Part shown: piece after piece, positions 1 to 5,879 of the stretch | Layout: every line of letters begins with the position of its first letter | How positions within the stretch are numbered: the first letter of the stretch is position 1 | From: a candidate division WS6 bacterium GW2011_GWC2_36_7 | GTDB lineage: Bacteria; Patescibacteriota; Dojkabacteria; SC72 | Assembly: GCA_000991805.1 (NCBI GenBank) | Contig: LBSF01000003.1 | Span: 1-17,111 of the forward strand | Direction of reading: 5' to 3' | DNA length: 17,111 nt | The notes under the pieces: generated by a model | The model's database searches: none | Told to the model about the DNA's origin: nothing | Seen by the model: the letters and a program-made list of their open reading frames with translations, nothing else | Position numbers and translations under genes: made by a program

Positions 1-1
1 T

Positions 2-1945
2 GCAACACATAACAATGGGACTCCTAGCTGTACAACTGGAGGGCCTAGCCCAGCAAATCAATATACTGATAGTGACTCAGGAGGAGCAACAGCATCTCCT
101 ACACATACACATACAGGGGCTATGGTTAGCGTAGATAACATAACTAATGCTCCACCATACTTAGACATGGTGTATTGTGTCAATCCAGATTTAAATATCG
201 ATTCAGGAATGGTTACCTTGTTCACAAGTACACCATCGGGTTGGACAAGATTCTCAGCATTAGACAGTAGATTCGCAAGAGGAGCTTCTTCATATGGAGG
301 TACTGGTGGAGCAACAACACATACACATACAACTACTGGTGGATACACAACAGGAGCCTCCGGAACTAGGACAGACTCTCCTGGAGGCGGTGTAGGTGCA
401 GGAAATCACACTCATACTACTGCGAACGGATCAACAGGTGCGGGGAACTCTCTTCCTCCATACTTAGATATGGTTTATGCTGCTAAGGATACTGCGGGAT
501 CTGCCACCTCTGGACTAATTAGTATGACTACAGATACTCCTCCTCTTGGATGGACAAGATATACTGCTCTCGATGGTCTATTCCCAAGAGGTGCTGCTAC
601 ACAAGGAGGAACAGGTGGAGCTACCACCCATACACACTCAGTAACCATTGTAACAAATTCTGGCCCATCTGGTCCTGTAAGTACTGGAAGCCGAGCTATA
701 TCCGCCGCTCCTATAAATCACACCCATTCCTGCTCTACGACTACAGCTTCCGCTTCTAATGTCCCAGCATATATTGAAACTCTCTTCTACCAAAGAAAGG
801 ACACACAAGTAACTTCTCTTGGAACTGAAGAAGTCGGGAATGTAGCTCCCAACGCCCCAACTTCTTTACAGACTAATGGTCAAATTAACCCCGTTAGTAT
901 GAACGATCCACTTCCAGAATTTTCAGCAATATTCAGTGATCCAGATGCTCTGGATACAGGAAACTATTATCAAATTCAAGTTAATACTGCTTCAAATTTT
1001 GCTGGAACAAGCATGTGGGATTCCACAAAGACAGCATTCTCCCCAGTTATTACCAATGGAGCTCGCTCTTCAAATATTGAATATGCCGGTAGTACTCTTC
1101 AACAAGCAACAATATATTATTGGCGTATAAAATTTTGGGATAATAAACCCGATGCGAATGAAAGCGATTGGTCTGCTACTGCCCAATTCACAACAAATGC
1201 TCTTCCTACACAACCGACTATTCTATACTGCCAAGGTGCAGAGAATCCAACCAAAGTAACATCTGCAACACCAACTTTTTCTGCCATATTCAATGATCCA
1301 GACACTGCAGATACCGGAAATAGTTATCACATTCAGGTAAATACCACATCCGATTTTACTGGAACCAGCATGTGGGATTCCACGAAAACCACTATCTCAG
1401 CAATCACAAATGGAACTCGATCTGGAAATATCACATATGCGGGTTCCACCTTAAATGAGGGAGAAACATATTACTGGAAAATAAGATTTTGGGATAACAA
1501 TGATGCAGAAGGCGCCTGGTCTTCGACAAATCAATTTATAATGCAAGGCATACCAGATACCCCATCCTCATTACAGACAAATCTGATGATTAATCCTCCC
1601 GCCCTTACCTATGTTCCTCCATATTTTTCAGCCATCTATTCAGATCCAAATGGAGATAACGCATCTGCCTATCAGATAAACGTAAATACAAATTCATCAT
1701 TTACAGGAACCGTTTTGTGGGATTCTGGTAAAACTTCCACAACCATTGTTAGTGGACAACGATCCCCTGGTTATCTTTACAACGGGACTGCTATGGTAAA
1801 CTCTCATAATACCTATTACTGGCGAATACGATTTTGGGATTCAGACGATTCTGTAAGCAATTGGTCAGCAAATGCTCAATTTACAGATACATATTCTTCT
1901 TTTAAACTAGAGGGCCTCGGCTTAAATGGCCTAAAACTCGATTAA
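2..1945 (+). CDS. Repetitive surface protein, 3' part (tail-collar-like modules plus three FN3/Ig-like domains)
   Basis: The reading frame is open to the left edge, so the true start and any signal peptide lie outside; the ATG at 122 is internal. Residues 1 to about 274 of the visible part hold the end of one module and two full modules of about 102 residues. Each full module has a GWTR..ALD..F.RGA stretch, GGTGGATTHTHT, a second HTH loop, and a closing PPYLDMVY-like strand. This resembles the HxH loops and C-terminal strand of phage tail-collar and receptor-binding proteins. Three beta-sandwich repeats of about 118 residues follow, each with F-S-A-I-(F/Y), QI-V-T, (M/L)WDS-KT and YYW-I-FWD. 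No LPXTG motif, transmembrane helix or sorting signal is visible at the C-terminus (EGLGLNGLKLD). Inference: an exported adhesin or cell-surface fibre. A prophage tail protein is less likely, because no phage genes follow. Stop is TAA. Confidence 0.85.
   Translation, partial: ATHNNGTPSCTTGGPSPANQYTDSDSGGATASPTHTHTGAMVSVDNITNAPPYLDMVYCVNPDLNIDSGMVTLFTSTPSGWTRFSALDSRFARGASSYGGTGGATTHTHTTTGGYTTGASGTRTDSPGGGVGAGNHTHTTANGSTGAGNSLPPYLDMVYAAKDTAGSATSGLISMTTDTPPLGWTRYTALDGLFPRGAATQGGTGGATTHTHSVTIVTNSGPSGPVSTGSRAISAAPINHTHSCSTTTASASNVPAYIETLFYQRKDTQVTSLGTEEVGNVAPNAPTSLQTNGQINPVSMNDPLPEFSAIFSDPDALDTGNYYQIQVNTASNFAGTSMWDSTKTAFSPVITNGARSSNIEYAGSTLQQATIYYWRIKFWDNKPDANESDWSATAQFTTNALPTQPTILYCQGAENPTKVTSATPTFSAIFNDPDTADTGNSYHIQVNTTSDFTGTSMWDSTKTTISAITNGTRSGNITYAGSTLNEGETYYWKIRFWDNNDAEGAWSSTNQFIMQGIPDTPSSLQTNLMINPPALTYVPPYFSAIYSDPNGDNASAYQINVNTNSSFTGTVLWDSGKTSTTIVSGQRSPGYLYNGTAMVNSHNTYYWRIRFWDSDDSVSNWSANAQFTDTYSSFKLEGLGLNGLKLD
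209..823 (+). repeat. Two tandem collar-like modules of about 102 codons inside the surface protein
   Basis: Module A spans about 209-514 and module B about 515-823. Shared landmarks in order are: GWTR(F/Y)(S/T)ALD, (A/P)RGA, GGTGGATTHTH, NHTH, and a closing strand, PPYLDMVY in A and the diverged PAYIETLF in B. The last third of a third module (THTHTG, then PPYLDMVY) is visible at about 98-177, so the array continues to the left of the window. The paired HxH loops are the feature that in phage T4 gp12-like proteins binds a metal ion. Metal binding here is inference from that similarity. Confidence 0.75.
842..1912 (+). repeat. Three FN3/Ig-like domain repeats of about 118 codons
   Basis: Approximate borders are 842-1198, 1199-1546 and 1547-1912. 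Copies 1 and 2 are very similar (FSAIF-DPD, IQVNT, GTSMWDSTKT, YAGSTL, YYW, FWDN). Copy 3 is more diverged (FSAIYSDPN, INVNT, VLWDSGKT, YYWRIRFWDS). The pattern suggests a recent duplication of copy 1 or 2 after the older split from copy 3. Confidence 0.75.
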
Positions 1946-1951
1946 TTGTAG

Positions 1952-1957
1952 TATAAT
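1952..1957 (+). promoter_or_regulatory. Candidate -10 box of a leaderless rsmD promoter
   Basis: A perfect TATAAT lies 7 nt before the rsmD ATG at 1965, which places the expected transcription start at or one base before the A of ATG. There is no Shine-Dalgarno sequence in between and no good -35 box 16-18 bp upstream. Confidence 0.6.
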
Positions 1958-1964
1958 ACACACC

Positions 1965-2723
1965 ATGAGTTTAAAAATAGAATCATTCAAAAAAATAAGA
2001 AAAGATAAAAACAAATGGCATGTCGAAACTCCAGAGGAATTTGAGGAGAGAGAAGACACATTTCTTAAGAAGCGATTACTAGGCAAAGAGCCTACAATTA
2101 ACACATTCGTACGAATCACTGGCGGAAAAGCTAAAAACTATCGAATAGATATACCAAAAACCACAAGACCATTAACTGACAGAATGAAAGTTAGAATATT
2201 CGATATCCTAAGAGAAGATGTAGTAAACAAAAAAATATTAGATCTCTATGCAGGAGCAGGTTCATTTGCACTAGAAGCACTCTCAAGAGGGGCAAGTGAA
2301 GCAACAGTAGTAGATGCCTCTAAAAATGCAGAGTTTGTATTAAAAAGGAATGTTGCATATACAGGTTTCTTACCACAAGTAGATATCATCAAAGCAAAAG
2401 CTGAAGAATATCTTTTTAAACAAATTAATGACGAAGAAAGACAATCTTTCGATATCGTATTCATGGATCCTCCATACAAACTTTACAACACTAAGAATCT
2501 TTACAAAATGGAAAGAGTTATAAATATGGCTGCACAAATGTTAAATGGCGTTAAAGATCCTCACACAAAGGAATTTAAGGGGACATTAATAGTTAAACAT
2601 CCCAGAAGATATCCTTTAGAAAAATTAACACTAGTCGGAATAAAAAAATTAGAAACTCTTGAAATTGGATTAAACTCCATAACCTTCTTCATAGTAGATA
2701 ATACATTGCAAAAAGAGGGGTAA
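1965..2723 (+). CDS. rsmD: 16S rRNA (guanine(966)-N(2))-methyltransferase RsmD
   Basis: This enzyme transfers a methyl group from S-adenosylmethionine to N2 of G966 in 16S rRNA of the small ribosomal subunit. The 252-residue product shows the family's entry motif VRITGGKAKNYRI (about 49-61), RPLTDRMKVRIFDIL (68-82), the SAM-binding motif DLYAGAGSFALEAL (93-106) and the catalytic DPPY (168-171). It is longer than E. coli RsmD (198 residues). Most of the excess is a charged N-terminal extension of about 48 residues (rich in K, E and R) before the RITGG strand. The start is supported by the perfect -10 box 7 nt upstream. It lies 19 bp after the surface protein gene and probably has its own promoter. 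Stop is TAA. The assignment is firm at family level; the exact methylated guanine is inferred from the family. Confidence 0.93.
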   Translation: MSLKIESFKKIRKDKNKWHVETPEEFEEREDTFLKKRLLGKEPTINTFVRITGGKAKNYRIDIPKTTRPLTDRMKVRIFDILREDVVNKKILDLYAGAGSFALEALSRGASEATVVDASKNAEFVLKRNVAYTGFLPQVDIIKAKAEEYLFKQINDEERQSFDIVFMDPPYKLYNTKNLYKMERVINMAAQMLNGVKDPHTKEFKGTLIVKHPRRYPLEKLTLVGIKKLETLEIGLNSITFFIVDNTLQKEG

Positions 2724-2734
2724 GAATATAGAAT
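2706..2734 (+). promoter_or_regulatory. Candidate promoter for the thrS leader
   Basis: TTGCAA at 2706-2711 (4 of 6 matches to TTGACA), a 17-bp spacer, then TAGAAT at 2729-2734 (5 of 6 matches to TATAAT). The first downstream ATG is at 2741, 6 nt after the -10 box, so the transcript would begin at or within a base of that ATG. The promoter overlaps the last codons of rsmD. Confidence 0.55.
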
Positions 2735-2740
2735 AACAAT

Positions 2741-2809
2741 ATGTACAAAATATACGGAATCAATCAAAACATCCTCTGCCGAATCGTTTATACCACACAA
2801 ACCTTTTAA
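2741..2809 (+). CDS. Candidate threonine-rich leader peptide upstream of thrS
   Basis: This is a 22-codon open frame from ATG 2741 to TAA 2807-2809, in the 144-bp gap between rsmD and thrS. Its last residues before the stop are VYTTQTF, so three of the final five codons are threonine (ACC, ACA, ACC). It sits behind a well-spaced promoter that would make it leaderless. Amino-acid leader peptides that sense charged tRNA are a known way to control biosynthetic and synthetase genes; a threonine-rich one in front of threonyl-tRNA synthetase would fit. Against this, the frame is short enough to arise by chance, and no GC-rich terminator hairpin follows it, only weak CTTTT/AAAAG stems. Confidence 0.3.
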   Translation: MYKIYGINQNILCRIVYTTQTF

Positions 2810-2857
2810 AATGTTGCTTGTACTTTTCCCCTAAAAGAAAAATCCTTTAAATTAAGA

Positions 2858-2863
2858 TATACT
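2858..2863 (+). promoter_or_regulatory. Possible second -10 box next to the thrS start
   Basis: TATACT (5 of 6 matches) ends 4 nt before ATG 2868 and 10 nt before the in-frame ATG 2874. If used, transcription would begin close to 2870, which would favour ATG 2874 as the start for that transcript. No convincing -35 box is present. Confidence 0.35.
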
Positions 2864-2867
2864 AAAT

Positions 2868-4640
2868 ATGGACATGAACAAAGAAAATATTGAAAAGCTA
2901 GAAAGAATGAGGCATTCAGCGTCTCATGTATTAGCTCAAGCTGTTTTGAAACTATATCCTGACGCAAAACTCGGCATAGGCCCTGCCATAGATAATGGTT
3001 TCTACTATGATTTTGAATTCTCAGAACCAATAACCGAAGAAGATCTTCCTGCAATAGAGAAGGAGATGAAGAATATAATCAAACAGAATCTTCCAATTAA
3101 CCAAGTCTTTATGAAACGAAAAGAAGGTGTAGAATACCTTACAAAGACTGGTCAAACTTACAAATTAGAATTACTTGAAGATATTCCTGATGAAGATTTA
3201 AGCTTTTTCATAACAGGTGACAATGAATATGCAGATCTCTGTAGGGGACCACACGTTGAAAGCACGAAAGAAATTGGAATAGTAAGGCTTTTGAAAACCG
3301 CAGGCGCATATTGGAGAGGTGATGAGAAAAAGAAAATGTTAACTAGAATATATGGAACTGCATTTGAAACTAAAGAGGAGCTAAAAGCATTCTTAGAATT
3401 ACAAGCAGAATCTGAGAGAAGAAATCACAGAACACTTGGAAAACAATTAAAACTCTTTGCTATCATTCCTGAAATAGGACAAGGATTACCAGTATGGTTG
3501 CCAAGAGGATACAGAATGAGAAGAATACTTGAAGAATATATGCTGGATCTTGAAAGAGACGCGGGATATGAGCATATCCTAACTCCACATATTAATAGAG
3601 AAGAGCTATTCAAAATATCTGGCCACCTTGGATTCTACAAAGATTCTATGTATCCGCCAATTGATATTGATGGAGAGAGATACTATCTTAAGCCAATGAA
3701 CTGTCCTGCAGGCATTATGGTCTACAAATTAGAACCAAAGAGCTACAGAGACTTACCATACAAGCTTGGAGAGTTTGGCACTGTATATAGATATGAGAAG
3801 TCGGGAGAATTACACGGACTTCAAAGAGTAAGAGGATTTACTCAGAATGACGCACATATTTTCTGTACAGAGGCACAATTAGAGACCGCAATAGATGAGA
3901 CACTAGATCTTCTAGATACTTTCTACAAAGATGTCGGATTTGATAAATACAAGTTTAGACTCTCACTTTCAGACTGGGATAAGAAAAAGGATCATTATGC
4001 TGGAGATCAAGCAAAATGGATATTAGCTGAAGAAACTTTAAGAAAGGTATTAAAAGATAAAGGCGTAGAATTTGAAGAAGCAATTGGGGAAGCAGCCTTC
4101 TATGGACCTAAAATAGATGTTCAAGCTTACAATGTCTTTGGGAAAGAGGATACGGTATCTACAATTCAGCTAGATTTCAACTTACCTGAGAGATTTGATA
4201 TTAAATATATCGATGAGAACGGCGAAGAAAAGCAACCATACATGATACATAGAGCATTGATCGGATCATTTGAAAGATTCTTCTCATTCCTCATAGAACA
4301 TCATGGCGGAGACTTCCCACTCTGGTTTACTCCAGAACAGGTATATATCATTTCAATATCAGAAAAACATAAAAAATATGCTGATGATGTCTACAGAGAT
4401 TTGAAGAATGCGAAATTAAGAGTCATTCTAGACGATCGAAACAAGAGTATGCAATCCAAGATAAGAGATGCTGAAAAGATGAAGATCCCTTACATTGTAA
4501 TACTTGGAGATAAAGAGATGGAAACAGAAACAATATCAATTCGAACCAGAAAAACCAAAGATCAGGGATTGATGAAAGTCCAAGAATTTATAGATACCCT
4601 TAAGGAAGAAATCCGAACGAAGGGTAATCCCACAAATTAA
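2868..4640 (+). CDS. thrS: Threonyl-tRNA synthetase, TGS-less form
   Basis: Class II synthetase that charges tRNA-Thr with threonine in the cytoplasm. The 590-residue product begins directly at the editing domain (HSASH at 16-20; CRGPH with C125 and H129), which removes mis-attached serine. The catalytic core follows, with zinc ligands C279 (MNCP), H330 (NDAHIFC) and H461 (HRALIGSFERF), and then a C-terminal anticodon-binding domain from about 490. E. coli ThrRS has 642 residues because it carries an N-terminal TGS domain, which is absent here. Just after C279 the usual CPGH reads CPAG. ATG 2874 (residue 3) is an alternative start. It heads the thrS-infC-rpmI-rplT cluster, with 30 bp to infC and no terminator between. 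Stop is TAA. Family assignment is very sure. Confidence 0.97.
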   Translation: MDMNKENIEKLERMRHSASHVLAQAVLKLYPDAKLGIGPAIDNGFYYDFEFSEPITEEDLPAIEKEMKNIIKQNLPINQVFMKRKEGVEYLTKTGQTYKLELLEDIPDEDLSFFITGDNEYADLCRGPHVESTKEIGIVRLLKTAGAYWRGDEKKKMLTRIYGTAFETKEELKAFLELQAESERRNHRTLGKQLKLFAIIPEIGQGLPVWLPRGYRMRRILEEYMLDLERDAGYEHILTPHINREELFKISGHLGFYKDSMYPPIDIDGERYYLKPMNCPAGIMVYKLEPKSYRDLPYKLGEFGTVYRYEKSGELHGLQRVRGFTQNDAHIFCTEAQLETAIDETLDLLDTFYKDVGFDKYKFRLSLSDWDKKKDHYAGDQAKWILAEETLRKVLKDKGVEFEEAIGEAAFYGPKIDVQAYNVFGKEDTVSTIQLDFNLPERFDIKYIDENGEEKQPYMIHRALIGSFERFFSFLIEHHGGDFPLWFTPEQVYIISISEKHKKYADDVYRDLKNAKLRVILDDRNKSMQSKIRDAEKMKIPYIVILGDKEMETETISIRTRKTKDQGLMKVQEFIDTLKEEIRTKGNPTN

Positions 4641-4670
4641 TATATTTAAATTTAAAAATACAAAAATTTA

Positions 4671-5267
4671 ATGGGATATAGTGAGAATAACAGTTACAAT
4701 AAGGGTCAGTTTGTTAAAAAAGACTTAGGTCCAAGAAAAAATGAATGGATCAGAGTAACAGAGGTTCAGTTAATTGGTGCCGAAGGAGAGAATTTGGGTG
4801 TAGTAGAAACACCAAAAGCATTGATTTTAGCTCAAGAGGCAGGATTAGATCTTGTTGAAGTAGGTGCAACTGCAAAACCACCAGTATGTAAAATCATGGA
4901 TTTCTCCAAATTTGTATATCAGCAAAATAAAAAGAAAAAGGCTACTTTAGTCAGTTCAAAAATGAAAGAACAGAAGGAATTTAGGTTTACACCAGTCATG
5001 GATGTAGGAGATACAAGCCATAGAATTAAGCGTGCACAAGAATTTTTAAGCAAGGGACATCCCGTTAAGCTCACAATGGTCAAGAAAGGGAGACAATCCA
5101 AGGAAATAGCTCAATTAGTTTTCGCTGAAATATTGACTAATTTCGCAGATTATAGTAGTATCGAAGCCGAACCAAAGATGGAGAATAACCGTATATCTAT
5201 AACATTCAGACAAAATGGCAAGACAAAAAACAAACAAAACAGCGAAGAAGAGAATCCGGCTATCTAA
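4671..5267 (+). CDS. infC: Translation initiation factor IF-3
   Basis: IF-3 binds the 30S subunit, keeps it apart from 50S and checks the start codon and initiator tRNA. The 198-residue product has a charged N-terminal tail, then the N-domain (WIRVTEVQLIGAEGENLGVV, about 26-45; KPPVCKIMDFSKFVYQQ, about 69-85), a lysine-rich linker, and the C-domain (KEFRFTPVMDVGDTSHRIKR; KGHPVKLTMVKKGRQ). The start is a plain ATG, unlike E. coli infC, which uses the rare AUU that IF-3 discriminates against. The core ends near ISITFRQ. The last 17 or so residues (polar, N/K/E-rich) are encoded by DNA that also encodes the first residues of L35 in another frame. The region upstream is almost purely A and T, with no ribosome binding site. 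Stop is TAA. Confidence 0.96.
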   Translation: MGYSENNSYNKGQFVKKDLGPRKNEWIRVTEVQLIGAEGENLGVVETPKALILAQEAGLDLVEVGATAKPPVCKIMDFSKFVYQQNKKKKATLVSSKMKEQKEFRFTPVMDVGDTSHRIKRAQEFLSKGHPVKLTMVKKGRQSKEIAQLVFAEILTNFADYSSIEAEPKMENNRISITFRQNGKTKNKQNSEEENPAI

Positions 5268-5427
5268 CCCTAGAGGGAACAGACCAGCTAAGATTAGATA
5301 TAAGCAGAGCTGCCAAGGCCATTTGAAGACCAAAAGATCAACGAGATCTAAGAGAAGACAGAAATCAAATGCAATCATCACAGGTGCAAATGAGAAGAGA
5401 ATGATTAAAAAAGTAATTAATCTGTAG
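5215..5427 (+). CDS. rpmI: 50S ribosomal protein L35
   Basis: Basic 70-residue protein of the large ribosomal subunit. The N-terminus MARQKTNKTAKKRIRLS aligns with the family start (MPKMKTKKAAAKRF type), and the core GHLKTKRSTRSKRRQKSN and ANEKRMIKKVI are characteristic. This alignment fixes the start at 5215, which is 53 bp inside infC in the +1 frame. No Shine-Dalgarno precedes it (CATTCAGACAAA before ATG), so its translation may be coupled to ribosomes finishing infC. It lies 11 bp before rplT. Stop is TAG. Confidence 0.93.
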   Translation: MARQKTNKTAKKRIRLSNPRGNRPAKIRYKQSCQGHLKTKRSTRSKRRQKSNAIITGANEKRMIKKVINL

Positions 5428-5438
5428 AAATATAAGTC

Positions 5439-5777
5439 ATGAGAGTCAAAGGTGGAACAGTAAGATCACGAAAACATAATAAAATCCTTAAGGCAACTAA
5501 AGGATATAGAATGAGCAAGAATCATTTGTATAGAGTTGCACATGAGGCATACATGCACGCTGGACAATATGCATACAATGCTAGACAGAGAAGACAGAGT
5601 CAGATTAGACAGCTTTGGATTAGCAGAATAAATGCAGCATGTAAGAATAACGAAATTCAATACAAGGACTTAATCGGTGGAATGAAATCAAAGAACATCG
5701 AATTAAACCGAATGGTTTTAGCAGATATTGCATACAACAATCCTGAAGTATTTAGCTTCTTAGTAAAATCTCTTTAG
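5439..5777 (+). CDS. rplT: 50S ribosomal protein L20
   Basis: L20 binds 23S rRNA early in large-subunit assembly; in E. coli it also represses its own operon. The 112-residue product has the family hallmarks: a basic N-terminal extension (MRVKGGTVRSRKHNKILKAT, 1-20), KGYRMSKNHLYRVAHEA, ARQRRQSQIRQLWISRINAA, and the C-terminal LNRMVLADIAYNNPEVFSFLV. It follows rpmI by 11 bp. The upstream sequence (AGAAATATAAGTC) has no Shine-Dalgarno. The stop codon TAG at 5775-5777 lies inside the first arm of a stem that can compete with the downstream terminator. Confidence 0.96.
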   Translation: MRVKGGTVRSRKHNKILKATKGYRMSKNHLYRVAHEAYMHAGQYAYNARQRRQSQIRQLWISRINAACKNNEIQYKDLIGGMKSKNIELNRMVLADIAYNNPEVFSFLVKSL

Positions 5778-5808
5778 AGTTCTTTACTTTCGATATATAA
5801 AGGACTCT
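5776..5808 (+). promoter_or_regulatory. Possible anti-terminator stem overlapping the rplT stop
   Basis: AGAGTTCTTTA (5776-5786) can pair with TAAAGGACTCT (5798-5808) over 11 bp with one G-U pair. The second arm is the same segment that forms the 5' half of the terminator hairpin, so the two structures exclude each other. The first arm starts inside the rplT stop codon, so a ribosome terminating there would block this stem and leave the terminator free to form. The pairing is seen directly; regulation is inference. Confidence 0.35.
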
Positions 5809-5830
5809 GCAAAGAGTCCTTTTTCTTTTT
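5799..5830 (+). terminator. Intrinsic terminator after rplT
   Basis: Perfect 10-bp stem AAAGGACTCT (5799-5808) and AGAGTCCTTT (5813-5822), closed by a GCAA tetraloop and followed by a T-rich tract (TTCTTTTT). It separates the thrS-infC-rpmI-rplT part from pheST. Confidence 0.88.
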
Positions 5831-5849
5831 AAACAAACAATATACAATA

Positions 5850-5855
5850 TATAAA
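5850..5855 (+). promoter_or_regulatory. Possible pheS -10 box
   Basis: TATAAA (5 of 6 matches) lies 24 bp before the pheS ATG and after the terminator, so pheST could start its own transcript with a leader of about 18 nt. Nearby alternatives (TATACA at 5841, CTTAAT at 5865) are about as plausible. A small inverted repeat AGGTT/AACCT (5857-5861, 5873-5877) lies in the same stretch. No -35 box is convincing. Confidence 0.3.
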
Positions 5856-5879
5856 CAGGTTAATCTTAATAAAACCTAC

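Noticed and set aside
98..345. ACACATACACATACA stretches looking like microsatellite or CRISPR-type repeats
   Set aside because: They encode the THTHT loops of the surface protein modules, with irregular spacing and no constant repeat-spacer layout.
1913..1950. Terminator between the surface protein gene and rsmD
   Set aside because: The GGCCTCGGCTTAAATGGCC stretch gives only a 4-bp GGCC pairing and no T-tract follows.
2724..2867. T-box riboswitch before thrS
   Set aside because: No T-box-like GGGTGG element, specifier-loop architecture or terminator is seen in the 144-bp region.
5778..5879. Phenylalanine-rich leader peptide like pheM before pheS
   Set aside because: No ATG, GTG or TTG start exists in this stretch, so no leader frame can be proposed.
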